From assembly GCA_002101905.1 (NCBI GenBank), contig LQPU01000033.1, positions 62,001-126,000 of the forward strand: a stretch of DNA of 64,000 bases, read 5' to 3'. Origin of the DNA: Mycobacterium shimoidei (GTDB lineage: Bacteria; Actinomycetota; Actinomycetes; Mycobacteriales; Mycobacteriaceae). Shown here piece by piece: positions 17,560-27,149 of this stretch. A program made the position numbers and the translations under genes. Within the stretch, counting starts at the first letter, position 1; the number at the start of each line of letters is the position of its first letter. Under the pieces are notes generated by a model, which saw nothing but the letters and a program-made list of their open reading frames with translations, did not search any database and had not been told where the DNA came from.

Positions 17560-19155
17560 GTGACCGTACTGCAGTCCGTACTGGATCGTTCCTCCTCCAG
17601 CTACACCGAAGCCGCATCGGCAATGTCGGACAAGCTCGACGAGATCAACGGCGAACTCGCCAAAGCCCTCGCCGGTGGTGGCGCCAAGTACGTCGAACGC
17701 CACCATGCCCGTGGCAAGCTCACCGCGCGGGAACGCATCGAGTTGCTGGTCGACCCCGATTCCCCGTTTTTGGAGCTGAGCCCGCTGGCCGCCTACGGCA
17801 GCGCATTCACCGTCGGCGCCAGCCTGGTGGTCGGCATCGGGGCGGTGTCGGGGGTGGAATGCATGATCGTCGCCAACGACCCGACGGTCAAAGGCGGCAC
17901 CAGCAATCCGTGGACGCTTCGAAAGATCCTGCGCGCCAACCAGATCGCTTTCCAGAACCGGCTTCCGGTGATTTCGTTGGTGGAATCCGGCGGCGCGGAC
18001 CTGCCCACCCAGAAGGAGATCTTCATTCCGGGCGGGCAGATGTTCCGCGACCTGACCCGGCTCTCAGCCGCCGGCATACCCACGATCGCCCTGGTATTCG
18101 GCAACTCCACCGCGGGCGGGGCCTACATCCCCGGCATGTCCGACCACGTCGTGATGATCAAAGAGCGCTCGAAGGTCTTTTTGGCCGGCCCACCGCTGGT
18201 GAAGATGGCCACCGGCGAGGAGTCCGACGACGAATCGTTGGGCGGTGCCGAAATGCACGCCCGGATCTCGGGATTGGCGGACTACTTCGCAGTCGACGAA
18301 CTGGACGCGATCAGGATCGGCCGGCGCATTGTGGCGCGGTTGAACTGGAAGAAACTAGGGCCCGCGCCCAGGCCCGTGACCGAGCCGCTGTTCGACCCCG
18401 AGGAGCTGATCGGTATCGTGCCCCCGGACCTGCGCATCCCGTTCGACCCCCGGGAGGTGATCGCCCGCATTGTCGACGGCTCCGAATTCGACGAATTCAA
18501 GCCCATGTACGGCTCGTCGCTGGTGACCGGCTGGGCACAGCTGCACGGCTACCCGCTCGGCATCTTGGCCAATGCCCGCGGGATTTTGTTCAGTGAGGAA
18601 TCGCAGAAAGCCACTCAGTTCATTCAGCTGGCCAATCGCAGCGACACACCATTGTTGTTCTTGCACAACACCACTGGATACATGGTCGGCAAAGACTACG
18701 AAGAGGGCGGGATGATCAAGCACGGCTCGATGATGATCAACGCCGTGTCGAACTCGACCGTGCCGCACATCTCGCTGCTGATCGGCGCGTCCTACGGCGC
18801 CGGCCACTACGGGATGTGCGGACGTGCCTATGACCCGAGGTTCTTGTTCGCCTGGCCCAGCGCCAAGTCAGCGGTGATGGGCGGCGCCCAGCTTGCCGGC
18901 GTGCTGTCGATCGTGAGCCGCGCCGCCGCCCAAGCCCGCGGCCAGCAGGTCGACGAGGAAGCCGACGCCGCGATGCGCGCGGCCGTGGAGGGCCAGATCG
19001 AAGCCGAGTCGCTGCCGTTGATTTTGTCCGGGATGCTCTACGACGACGGCGTGATCGACCCGCGTGATACCCGCACGGTGCTGGGAATGTGCTTGTCCGC
19101 CATCGCCAATGCCCCGATCGAGGGGACGTCGAACTTCGGCGTCTTCCGGATGTGA
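17560..19155 (+). CDS. accD2: acyl-CoA carboxylase beta subunit AccD2
   Basis: This 531-residue carboxyltransferase has the N-terminal acyl-CoA-binding segment with oxyanion glycines (NSTAGGAYIPGMSDHVVM) and the C-terminal biotin-binding segment (GASYGAGHYGMCGRAYDPRFLFAWPSA), close to methylcrotonyl/geranyl-CoA carboxylase beta subunits. It transfers CO2 from carboxybiotin on AccA2 to an acyl-CoA. GTG 17560 and 17551 are both possible starts; neither has a clear ribosome site. Synteny matches Rv0974c. Confidence 0.95.
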   Translation: MTVLQSVLDRSSSSYTEAASAMSDKLDEINGELAKALAGGGAKYVERHHARGKLTARERIELLVDPDSPFLELSPLAAYGSAFTVGASLVVGIGAVSGVECMIVANDPTVKGGTSNPWTLRKILRANQIAFQNRLPVISLVESGGADLPTQKEIFIPGGQMFRDLTRLSAAGIPTIALVFGNSTAGGAYIPGMSDHVVMIKERSKVFLAGPPLVKMATGEESDDESLGGAEMHARISGLADYFAVDELDAIRIGRRIVARLNWKKLGPAPRPVTEPLFDPEELIGIVPPDLRIPFDPREVIARIVDGSEFDEFKPMYGSSLVTGWAQLHGYPLGILANARGILFSEESQKATQFIQLANRSDTPLLFLHNTTGYMVGKDYEEGGMIKHGSMMINAVSNSTVPHISLLIGASYGAGHYGMCGRAYDPRFLFAWPSAKSAVMGGAQLAGVLSIVSRAAAQARGQQVDEEADAAMRAAVEGQIEAESLPLILSGMLYDDGVIDPRDTRTVLGMCLSAIANAPIEGTSNFGVFRM

Positions 19156-19160
19156 CGCTC

Positions 19161-21152
19161 ATGATCAGTCGAGTCCTGGTAGCTAACCGCGGCGAGATCG
19201 CCCGGCGGGTGTTCGCCACCTGCCGACGACTCGGTCTGGGCACCGTCGCCGTCTACACCGAGCCGGATGCCGCCGCCCCACATGTCGCCGAGGCCGACGC
19301 CCGGGTGCGGCTGGCCAACACCACCGACTACCTCAACGCTGACGCGATCATCGCCGCCGCCCGCGCCGCCGGCGCCGACGCGATTCATCCGGGCTACGGA
19401 TTCCTCTCGGAGAACCCCGATTTCGCCGCCGCGGTGGCCGATGCCGGGCTCATCTGGATCGGGCCTCCGGCGGCGGCGGTGCGGGCGATGGGCTCCAAGA
19501 TCGAAGCCAAGAAGATGATGTCCGCCGCCGGGGTCCCGGTGCTCGACGAGCTCGACCCGCGAGCCGTCACAGCAGAGCAGCTGCCGGTGCTGGTCAAGGC
19601 GTCGGCGGGTGGCGGCGGGCGCGGGATGCGAGTGGTCACCGAATTGTCCGCTCTGGAGGGCGAAGCGGAGGCCGCCCGTCGCGAGGCGCAGTCGGCGTTC
19701 GGCGATCCCACGGTGTTCTGCGAGCGTTATCTGCCGACCGGACACCACGTCGAGGTCCAGGTGATCGCCGACACGCACGGCACCGTGTGGGCAGTCGGTG
19801 AACGCGAATGCTCGATTCAGCGTCGGCACCAGAAGATCATCGAAGAAGCGCCCTCGCCGTTGGTCGAGCGCACTCCCGGGATGCGGGCCAAGCTGTTCGA
19901 CGCCGCCCGGCTGGCCGCCGAGGCGATCGGCTACACCGGCGCCGGGACGGTGGAATTCCTCGCCGACGACGACGGCGATTTCTACTTTTTGGAGATGAAC
20001 ACCAGGCTGCAGGTCGAGCACCCGGTTACCGAGGAGACCACCGGACTCGACCTGGTCGAGCTGCAGCTCGTGGTGGCCGATGGTGCCCGGCTCGATGCCG
20101 AACCGCCGCTGGCGCAGGGCCATTCGATTGAGGCGCGCATCTATGCCGAGGACCCGGCACACGGCTGGCAACCGCAGGCCGGCCAAATGCACCGCATCGA
20201 CGTGCCGGGCGTACGCGCCGAGTTCGACTCGCTCGGTGCGCGGACCGGAATCCGGCTGGACTCCGGGGTCGTCGCTGGCTCGGTGGTGTCCATCCACTAC
20301 GACCCGATGCTGGCCAAGGTCATCTCCTATGCCCCCAACCGCCGAGCGTCGGCGATGGTGCTGGCCGATGCGCTGGCGCGCACCCGGATGCACGGCGTGC
20401 GCACCAACCGCGATCTGCTGGTCAACGTGTTGCGCCATCCCGCATTTCTCGACGGCGCCACCGACACCGCGTTCTTCGACACCCACGGGGTGACGCAGCT
20501 GTCGGCACCGCTGGCCGACCCGACGGCGATCAGGCTGTCGGCCGTCGCGGCCGCACTCGCCGATGCCGCGCACAATCGTGCGACGGCGCCGGTTTTCGCC
20601 TCCATCCCCAGCGGTTGGCGCAACTTGGCGTCGGGATATCAGGTCAAGAGCTATCTCGACGACAACGGCAACGAGTACCGCATCGAATACCGGTTCACCA
20701 GAAGCGGTTTGGAGATCACCGACGATGTTGAGCTGGTTGCCGCGACTCCGGACGAGGTTGTGCTGGCCGGCGGCGACGGGGTGGCGCACAGCTTCGCCAT
20801 TGCCCGCTACGGTGACAATCTCGAAGACGTCTACGTCGACTCCCCGCACGGCCCCGTCCACCTGATTGCTCAGCCGCGCTTCCGGGAACCCGGCTCGGCC
20901 GTCGAGCAGGGCTCACTGGTGGCGCCGATGCCGGGCAATGTCATCCGCGTCGGCGCCGATGTCGGTGACACCGTCGTCGCCGGCCAGCCGTTGGTGTGGC
21001 TGGAAGCGATGAAGATGGAGCACACCATCACCGCACCCACCGACGGCGTCCTGGCGCAACTCAACGTCACCACCGGACAGCAAGTCGAGCTCGGCGCCAT
21101 CCTGGCGCGCGTCGACCCATCCGAGAACCCAGAAGGAGACTCCCAGGCATGA
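19161..21152 (+). CDS. accA2: acyl-CoA carboxylase alpha subunit AccA2 (biotin carboxylase + BCCP)
   Basis: The protein has 663 residues. The biotin carboxylase N-domain starts ISRVLVANRGEIARR. The ATP-grasp domain has the glycine loop KASAGGGGRGMR and the catalytic segment EMNTRLQVEHPVTE. A BT-type linker follows, then the C-terminal biotinyl domain with EAMKMEH near residue 620, whose lysine is biotinylated. It carboxylates biotin with bicarbonate and ATP and supplies AccD2. ATG 19161 fits the family N-terminus; a GTG at 19152 overlapping the accD2 stop (GTGA) is an alternative start. Confidence 0.95.
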   Translation: MISRVLVANRGEIARRVFATCRRLGLGTVAVYTEPDAAAPHVAEADARVRLANTTDYLNADAIIAAARAAGADAIHPGYGFLSENPDFAAAVADAGLIWIGPPAAAVRAMGSKIEAKKMMSAAGVPVLDELDPRAVTAEQLPVLVKASAGGGGRGMRVVTELSALEGEAEAARREAQSAFGDPTVFCERYLPTGHHVEVQVIADTHGTVWAVGERECSIQRRHQKIIEEAPSPLVERTPGMRAKLFDAARLAAEAIGYTGAGTVEFLADDDGDFYFLEMNTRLQVEHPVTEETTGLDLVELQLVVADGARLDAEPPLAQGHSIEARIYAEDPAHGWQPQAGQMHRIDVPGVRAEFDSLGARTGIRLDSGVVAGSVVSIHYDPMLAKVISYAPNRRASAMVLADALARTRMHGVRTNRDLLVNVLRHPAFLDGATDTAFFDTHGVTQLSAPLADPTAIRLSAVAAALADAAHNRATAPVFASIPSGWRNLASGYQVKSYLDDNGNEYRIEYRFTRSGLEITDDVELVAATPDEVVLAGGDGVAHSFAIARYGDNLEDVYVDSPHGPVHLIAQPRFREPGSAVEQGSLVAPMPGNVIRVGADVGDTVVAGQPLVWLEAMKMEHTITAPTDGVLAQLNVTTGQQVELGAILARVDPSENPEGDSQA

Positions 21153-22315
21153 CCGACAGCAGTTTCATCGAGAACGAGGAACGTCAGGCGCTGCGAAAGG
21201 CGGTCGCCGCCCTGGTATCCAACTACGGCCAGGACTACTACCTGGAGAAGGCCCGGGCCCACCAGCACACCGACGAATTGTGGAACGAGGCAGGCAAACT
21301 CGGCTTCCTCGGGGTGAACCTGCCCGAACAGTACGGCGGCGGCGGCGCCGGCATGTACGAACTGTCGCTGGTGATGGAGGAGATGGCTGCGCATGGCTGC
21401 GCGCTGCTGATGATGGTGGTGTCACCGGCCATCAACGGCACGATCATCTCCAAGTTCGGCACCGACGAACAAAAACAGCGCTGGCTGCCCGGTATCGCCG
21501 ACGGGTCGATCACGATGGCGTTCGCGATCACCGAGCCCGACGCCGGCTCGAACTCACACCGGATCACCACCACGGCCCGCCGCGACGGCAGCGACTGGAT
21601 CCTTTCCGGCCAAAAAGTTTTCATCTCCGGCGTCGACCAGGCGCAGATGGTGCTGGTAGTCGGACGCACCGAGGAAGCCAAAACCGGCAAGCTGCGTCCG
21701 GCGCTGTTCGTGGTGCCCACCGACGCGCCCGGGTTCACCTACACCCCGATCGAGATGGAGCTGATCAGCCCCGAGCGCCAGTTCCAGGTCTTCATCGACG
21801 ACGTGCGGTTGCCGGCGGATGCGCTGGTGGGCTCCGAGGACGCCGCGATCGCGCAGCTGTTCGCCGGCCTGAACCCGGAGCGGATCATGGGCGCGGCCAG
21901 CGCGGTGGGCATGGGCCGGTTCGCGATCGGCAAGGCCACCGAGTATGTCAAGACCCGCCAGGTGTGGGGCACGCCGATCGGCGCCCATCAGGGGCTCTCG
22001 CACCCGTTGGCGCAGAACCACATTGAGGTCGAGCTGGCCAAGCTGATGATGCAGAAGGCCGCGATCCTCTACGACACCGGCGACGACGCCGGCGCTGCCG
22101 AGGCGGCCAACATGGCCAAATACGCCGCCGGCGAGGCGTCCGCGCGGGCGGTCGACCAGGCCGTGCAGTCGCTGGGCGGCAACGGGCTGACCCAGGAGTA
22201 CGGCATCGCGGCGGCGTTGACCGCATCGCGGTTGTCGCGGATCGCGCCGGTCAGCCGTGAGATGGTGCTCAACTTCGTCGCGCAGACGTCGCTGGGCCTG
22301 CCCCGTTCCTACTGA
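21149..22315 (+). CDS. fadE12: acyl-CoA dehydrogenase FadE12-like
   Basis: The protein has 388 residues with the acyl-CoA dehydrogenase pattern: MAFAITEPDAGSNSHRITTTA, KTRQVWGTPIGAHQGLSHPLA, and QSLGGNGLTQEYGIAAALTASRLSRIAPVSREM. AGAAGGAG-like AGAAGGAGAC lies ahead of ATG 21149, which overlaps the accA2 stop (ATGA). It is the second dehydrogenase of the operon and is not closely similar to FadE13. The two therefore probably act at different oxidation steps or on different chain positions. Synteny matches Rv0972c. Confidence 0.92.
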   Translation: MTDSSFIENEERQALRKAVAALVSNYGQDYYLEKARAHQHTDELWNEAGKLGFLGVNLPEQYGGGGAGMYELSLVMEEMAAHGCALLMMVVSPAINGTIISKFGTDEQKQRWLPGIADGSITMAFAITEPDAGSNSHRITTTARRDGSDWILSGQKVFISGVDQAQMVLVVGRTEEAKTGKLRPALFVVPTDAPGFTYTPIEMELISPERQFQVFIDDVRLPADALVGSEDAAIAQLFAGLNPERIMGAASAVGMGRFAIGKATEYVKTRQVWGTPIGAHQGLSHPLAQNHIEVELAKLMMQKAAILYDTGDDAGAAEAANMAKYAAGEASARAVDQAVQSLGGNGLTQEYGIAAALTASRLSRIAPVSREMVLNFVAQTSLGLPRSY

Positions 22316-23103
22316 TGGAACGGCTCGTTCAATACGCCGTCGACGGGCACGCCGCCCGGCTGACACTGGACTCCCCGCACAACCGCAACGCGTTGTCGTC
22401 GCGACTGGTTGAACAACTGCACCAAGGGCTGCGCGACGCGGTCGCCGACCCGGCCGTGCGGGTACTGGTGCTCGGCCACACCGGGGGCACGTTCTGCGCC
22501 GGAGCCGATCTGTCCGAAGCCTCCGGTGGTGACCCCTCCGAGTCGGCCGCCGACCGGGCGCGCGAACTCACCGCGCTGCTGCGCGCGATCGTGGAGTCCC
22601 CGCTGCCGGTGATCGGAGCCATCGACGGGCACGTGCGCGCGGGCGGTTTCGGATTGGTCGGCGCGTGCGACATCGTGGTCGCCGGCCCGCGCAGCACGTT
22701 CGCGCTGACCGAGGCCCGGATCGGCGTCGCGCCCGCGATCATCTCGCTGACCCTGCTGCCGAAGATGTCCCCGCGGGCGGCGGCCCGCTATTACCTGACC
22801 GGCGAGAAGTTCGGCGCCGACGAGGCCGCCGCGATCGGGCTGATCACGATGGCCGCCGACGACGTCGACGCGGCGGTGACGTCGCTGGTCGCCGAGCTGC
22901 GGCACGCTTCGCCGCAGGGCCTGGCGGCATCGAAGGCGCTCACCACCGCGGCGGTCTTGGCGGGCTTCGACCGTGATGCCGAGCGCCTGGCCACCGAGTC
23001 GGCAAGGTTGTTCGTCTCCGACGAGGCCCGCGAAGGAATGCTGGCCTTCCTGCAGAAACGTCCGCCGCGGTGGAGCGATCCAGACAGCGGTGCGCGAGTT
23101 TAG
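22315..23103 (+). CDS. echA7: enoyl-CoA hydratase/isomerase EchA7-like
   Basis: This 262-residue crotonase-fold protein has the oxyanion-hole segments TFCAGADLSEA and GHVRAGGFGLVGACDIVVA. The second crotonase glutamate position is occupied within TEARIGVAPAI. It would hydrate the enoyl-CoA made by the dehydrogenases, or a carboxylated enoyl-CoA such as methylglutaconyl-type intermediates. It starts at ATG 22315, overlapping the fadE12 stop by one base, and closes the operon. Confidence 0.92.
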   Translation: MERLVQYAVDGHAARLTLDSPHNRNALSSRLVEQLHQGLRDAVADPAVRVLVLGHTGGTFCAGADLSEASGGDPSESAADRARELTALLRAIVESPLPVIGAIDGHVRAGGFGLVGACDIVVAGPRSTFALTEARIGVAPAIISLTLLPKMSPRAAARYYLTGEKFGADEAAAIGLITMAADDVDAAVTSLVAELRHASPQGLAASKALTTAAVLAGFDRDAERLATESARLFVSDEAREGMLAFLQKRPPRWSDPDSGARV

Positions 23104-23113
23104 CGAACTTGGT

Positions 23114-23141
23114 TTGCAGCGAAATCTGTTCGTCGTAGGCT
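23114..23141 (+). promoter_or_regulatory. candidate promoter giving a leaderless DUF1707 mRNA
   Basis: TTGCAG, then 16 bases, then TAGGCT. The -10 ends eight bases before ATG 23150 and no ribosome site lies between. The start codon is therefore probably at or next to the transcription start, as in many mycobacterial genes. Confidence 0.45.
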
Positions 23142-23149
23142 CGTAACCG

Positions 23150-23749
23150 ATGGGTAACTCAGCGCAGCAAAACGCATCGCACGCGTCGTCGCGGGCCGCG
23201 GATACCGACCGGATCCAGGTGGCGCAACTGCTGACCGACGCCGCGGCGCAGGGACGGCTGCAGCTGAGCGACTACGAGGAGCGGCTCGCCAAGGCCTACG
23301 CTGCGCAAACCTACGACGAACTGGACCGGCTACGGTCCGACCTTCCCGGCTATCCGGTGAGCATGCGGCGCGGCGGCACCTGCAAACCCGCGCCGTCCAC
23401 GCTGCTGCTGGCCGTCATGAGCGCGTTCGAGCGGCGTGGCCGTTGGAACGTACCCAAGAAGCTGACGACGTTCGCGCTGTGGGGCGGCGGGGTTGTCGAT
23501 CTGCGCTACGCCGACTTCACCTCCACCGACGTAGAGATTTACGCATGCTCGATCATGGGCGCGCAAACCATCCTGCTGCCGCCGGAAGTCAACGTCGAAA
23601 TCCATGGCCACGGCGTGATGGGCAGCTTCGACCATCACGTTGACGGCGACGGCACACCCGGCGCGCCGACGGTGAAGATCCGCGGTTTCGCGCTGTGGGG
23701 AGGCGTCGCCGTCAAGCGCAAGAAGCGCAAAGCCAGAACTGCCAACTAG
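23150..23749 (+). CDS. DUF1707 / LiaF-like protein
   Basis: The protein has 199 residues. The N-terminal DUF1707 (SHOCT-like) segment is clear: IQVAQLLTDAAAQGRLQLSDYEERLAKAYAAQTYDELDRLRSDLP. The C-terminal half resembles the beta-rich LiaF/DUF2154 region found in cell-wall stress responders (ALWGGGVVDLRYADFTSTDVEIYACSIMG). It has no membrane segment. Synteny matches Rv0966c. Its stop codon lies in a CTAG shared with the stop of the convergent VWA gene. Confidence 0.8.
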   Translation: MGNSAQQNASHASSRAADTDRIQVAQLLTDAAAQGRLQLSDYEERLAKAYAAQTYDELDRLRSDLPGYPVSMRRGGTCKPAPSTLLLAVMSAFERRGRWNVPKKLTTFALWGGGVVDLRYADFTSTDVEIYACSIMGAQTILLPPEVNVEIHGHGVMGSFDHHVDGDGTPGAPTVKIRGFALWGGVAVKRKKRKARTAN

Positions 23750-25719
23750 CGGCGCCGTCGCGACCGTAGATAGTCGCCGACCACTGCTGCGCCCAGCCCG
23801 TCGAGATCGGGCACCACAACCCGTCCCTCGACCCGTCGCGCAACCTGGTCGATGAACCGCGCCAACCCCGGGTCGCTGCCCAGCCGGAAGATGGTGATCT
23901 GCGCACCCAATCGGGCCATGTCGTCGAAGCCCCGTACGGTGTGGGCGATGGTCCGCGGATGCGGCGGGTAATCAAAGAACACCACCGACCCTTCGCCGTC
24001 CAGGCTTTCCAGGTGCGCGGTCGGTTCGCCGTCGGTGACAACCAGCACGACGGGCTGTGCGTTGGGGTGTTTCCGCAGATGCCGACCGGCCAACGCCAGC
24101 GCATGGTGCAAGTTGGTGCCCTGCTCGTACACACCTTCCAGGCCCATCAGCTCTGCGGGCGTCATCGTCCGTGCATGGCGCCCAAAAGCGATGATCTGCA
24201 ACGCATCCGAGCGGAACCTGGTGCTCACCAGGTGGTTGAGCGCCAGCGCCGTCCGCTTCATCGGCAGCCACCGGTTTTCCATCACCATCGAGAACGAGGT
24301 GTCCACCAACAAGGCGACCGCAGCCTGGGTGCGGGTCTCGGTCTCGGAGACCTCCACGTCGTCGACGGTGATATGAATCGGGCGGTTGACCGTCCCGGTT
24401 CCGGCTTGCCGCAGCACCGCGTTAGTCAACGTCCGGGTGACGTTCCACGGCTCGGTGTCACCGAACTGCCAGGGCCGAGTTGCCCCGGTCAGTTCGCCGG
24501 CCGCCCCGGCGCGCCGATGGTCACGCTCACCGCGGCGCCCGGAAAGCTGTTGGGCCACATCACGTAACGCCGTCTCGCCGAGCCGGCGCATCGCCTTGGG
24601 CGACAGCCGCCACTGGCCGTCGGCGCCGCGGTCCAAAAAGCCCTGGTTGACCAGCGCCCGCTCCAACTCGGCGAGTGTTCGCGCGTCCACGGCTGCCTCG
24701 TCGCCGAGCTGGCGGGCCAGCGCGTCGAGGTCGACGTCGTCCATCGTCGCCCCCGGGTAGCTCTGCGACAGCTGCTCGGCCAGTTGTTCCAGCTCGGCGA
24801 TGTCGGCCAGCGCCCGCGCCCCCTCACCCATGCCCAATGGGTTGTCGCCGGAGAACTCCGATGACCCCGTCCAATCCTCGCCCGGACGCATCGCTTGTAA
24901 GTGCGCATCCAGCCGGCTCAAAGCCTGCTGTAATGCTGGCGATCCAAATGCCTGCTGCGCCAACGCCTCCAGTTCGGCGCGCTGGTCGGGACTCAGGCTG
25001 TTGAGGAAGCGCTGCGCGGCGGCGGCGCGCTTGGCCAGCGAGTCGATCAGCTCCTCGACGTTGCGCGGGTTCTCCGGAAAGAAGTCACCGTGCTTGTCCA
25101 TGAAGTTCTGGAAATCCGCACTGGTGTCCTCGCCTCTCGCGTGCTTGTCGAGCAGATCGTTGAGGTCGTCGAGCATCTCGGTGACGCGTTGGCGATCCTC
25201 GTCGGTGGCCCCCTCCAACGCCTGCTTCATCCCGGCGAAGCGCTGGTCGAGCATCTCACGGCCGAGCAAATCCTTGATCTGCTCGTACTTTTCGCGAGCC
25301 TCGGCGCTGCGCCAGTTGTACTCGGAAAGCTCTTGGATGGCCTTGGCCGGCGACGGAGACAACGCGTCGAGCTGCAGCTCCCCGAACCGCGCGTCGTCGT
25401 CGAGGGCACGGGCCAGCTCTTTCCGCTCGGCCAGCACCGCCTCATCGAGCAGCTTCTTGATTTCCGCTAAGGTGCCATCTAAGTTGTTGTGACGCAATAG
25501 ATCCCGTCGGCGCCGGTTAACCTCGGCAGCCAGCCGGTCCGCGCCGCGCATAGTCTTACTGCCCCGGCGCAGCAATTCCGACAACGCCCGCCGCGGCGAG
25601 GTGCCCGCCATGACGTCCTGACCGATCTGCTCGAGCGCCTCGCGCAGGTCCACCGGCGGTGCCAGCGGGTCGGGCCCACCGGTGTAAGCCGAGTATCGTG
25701 ACGAGTGGCCTCTAGCCAT
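23746..25719 (-). CDS. VWA-domain protein (CoxE/ChlD-like)
   Basis: The protein has 657 residues. A long helical N-terminal half rich in Glu, Leu and Arg is followed by a C-terminal von Willebrand A domain beginning QAAVALLVDTSFSM. The MIDAS motif DTSFS, with a later TDGEPTAH, indicates a metal-dependent adhesion site. Such proteins pair with MoxR/ChlI-type AAA+ ATPases to remodel or metallate target proteins. The ATPase gene is immediately upstream and overlaps it by eight bases. Synteny matches Rv0959. The client protein is unknown. Confidence 0.88.
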   Translation of the reverse strand: MARGHSSRYSAYTGGPDPLAPPVDLREALEQIGQDVMAGTSPRRALSELLRRGSKTMRGADRLAAEVNRRRRDLLRHNNLDGTLAEIKKLLDEAVLAERKELARALDDDARFGELQLDALSPSPAKAIQELSEYNWRSAEAREKYEQIKDLLGREMLDQRFAGMKQALEGATDEDRQRVTEMLDDLNDLLDKHARGEDTSADFQNFMDKHGDFFPENPRNVEELIDSLAKRAAAAQRFLNSLSPDQRAELEALAQQAFGSPALQQALSRLDAHLQAMRPGEDWTGSSEFSGDNPLGMGEGARALADIAELEQLAEQLSQSYPGATMDDVDLDALARQLGDEAAVDARTLAELERALVNQGFLDRGADGQWRLSPKAMRRLGETALRDVAQQLSGRRGERDHRRAGAAGELTGATRPWQFGDTEPWNVTRTLTNAVLRQAGTGTVNRPIHITVDDVEVSETETRTQAAVALLVDTSFSMVMENRWLPMKRTALALNHLVSTRFRSDALQIIAFGRHARTMTPAELMGLEGVYEQGTNLHHALALAGRHLRKHPNAQPVVLVVTDGEPTAHLESLDGEGSVVFFDYPPHPRTIAHTVRGFDDMARLGAQITIFRLGSDPGLARFIDQVARRVEGRVVVPDLDGLGAAVVGDYLRSRRRR

Positions 25720-27094
25720 AGACGGTTTCGCCCTCTCCGGACACCTTGTCGATCCGTTTGGCCAAATACAGTGCCTCGAGGGCTAATTCGAGTGCTGCGG
25801 CACGCTCACCCTCGGATTTCGCGCCAAGACGGTCGGCGACCTTCTCGACGACGGGGAGGTCCGGCAACGCGCCCAGCACGTCTTTGGCCGACACCCGCTC
25901 GCCCGTCGTCACCGCGGAACCGCCTTCGACCGCGGCCACCAGTGAACCGACATCCAGACCGCCCAACACTTTCGACGCGGTGTCGGCGGTGGCACGGCGC
26001 AGCAGGTGTTCGAGGACGGCCTGTTCGCGGCCTTCTTCACCGGATTCGAATTCCAGCTTGCCGCGCAGCACGTCGATCACGGTGCCCAGGTCGACCACCC
26101 GGGCCACCGGGTCGGTCTCGCCGAGCACCGCGCCGCGGTGGCGTGCCGCGGCCGCCACCGTCTCGGCCGCCGCGATCGCGAACCGCGCCGACACCCCGGA
26201 ACGCTGGTCGACCGAGTTGGACTCCCGCAGATAGCGGGCGAACCGCGCGATCACCTGGATCAGGTGCTCGGGCACTTGCGCGCTCAGGTGTGCCTCCTGG
26301 CGGATCACACCCATCTCGGCCTCGAGCTCCAGCGGGTAGTGCGTGCGGATCTCGGCGCCGAAGCGGTCCTTGAGCGGGGTGATGATGCGACCGCGGTTGG
26401 TGTAGTCCTCGGGGTTGGCGCTGGCGACCACCAGCACATCCAGCGGAAGCCGCAGGGTGTAGCCGCGGACCTGGATGTCGCGCTCCTCCATGACGTTGAG
26501 CATCGACACCTGGATGCGTTCGGCCAGGTCGGGCAGCTCGTTGACCGCGACGATGCCGCGGTGCGCCCGTGGGATCAGCCCGTAGGCGATGGTCTCGGGA
26601 TCACCGAGGGTGCGGCCCTCGGCGACCTTGATCGGGTCGATGTCACCGACCAGGTCGGCGACGCTGGTGTCGGGCGTGGCCAGTTTCTCGGTGTAGCGCT
26701 CGCTGCGGTGTTTCCACTCCACCGGCAGGTCATCGCCGAGGGTTGCGGCGCGGCGGATCGACTCCGGCGTGATCGGCGAGTAGGGATGCTCGCCGAGCTC
26801 GGCACCGCCGATCACCGGCGTCCACTCGTCGAGCAGACCGACCAGCGCCCGCAACAGCCGCGTCTTGCCCTGGCCGCGTTCACCAAGCAGCACGAAGTCA
26901 TGACCTGCGATGAGCGCCCGCTCCAGCTGCGGAATCACTGTGTCGTCGAAGCCCAGGATGCCCGGCCAGACCTCGTCGCCCTGGGCCAGCGCGGTCAGCA
27001 AATTCTCCCGGATTTCCTGCTTGACTCCCCGTTCGCGGTGCCCGGCGGCGCGCAATTCGCCGAGGGTGCGGGGCAGATGGCTAGGTGCAGTCAC
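25712..27094 (-). CDS. MoxR/ChlI-type AAA+ ATPase
   Basis: This 460-residue ATPase has Walker A in GERGQGKTRLL and a Walker B-like segment RGIVAVNELPDLAERIQVSMLNVMEERDIQVRGY. The sensor region VVASANPEDYTNRG is typical of magnesium-chelatase subunit I relatives. It probably acts as a hexameric remodeller with the VWA protein encoded just downstream. Their genes overlap by eight bases, which argues for stoichiometric synthesis. Synteny matches Rv0958. No chlorophyll-type pathway is present, so the chelatase name should not be taken literally. Confidence 0.9.
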   Translation of the reverse strand: MTAPSHLPRTLGELRAAGHRERGVKQEIRENLLTALAQGDEVWPGILGFDDTVIPQLERALIAGHDFVLLGERGQGKTRLLRALVGLLDEWTPVIGGAELGEHPYSPITPESIRRAATLGDDLPVEWKHRSERYTEKLATPDTSVADLVGDIDPIKVAEGRTLGDPETIAYGLIPRAHRGIVAVNELPDLAERIQVSMLNVMEERDIQVRGYTLRLPLDVLVVASANPEDYTNRGRIITPLKDRFGAEIRTHYPLELEAEMGVIRQEAHLSAQVPEHLIQVIARFARYLRESNSVDQRSGVSARFAIAAAETVAAAARHRGAVLGETDPVARVVDLGTVIDVLRGKLEFESGEEGREQAVLEHLLRRATADTASKVLGGLDVGSLVAAVEGGSAVTTGERVSAKDVLGALPDLPVVEKVADRLGAKSEGERAAALELALEALYLAKRIDKVSGEGETVYG

Positions 27095-27149
27095 TACTCC
27101 ACGCTACCGCGCACACCCACCCGGCCCGCCAGCTGCGCCGACTATGTGC

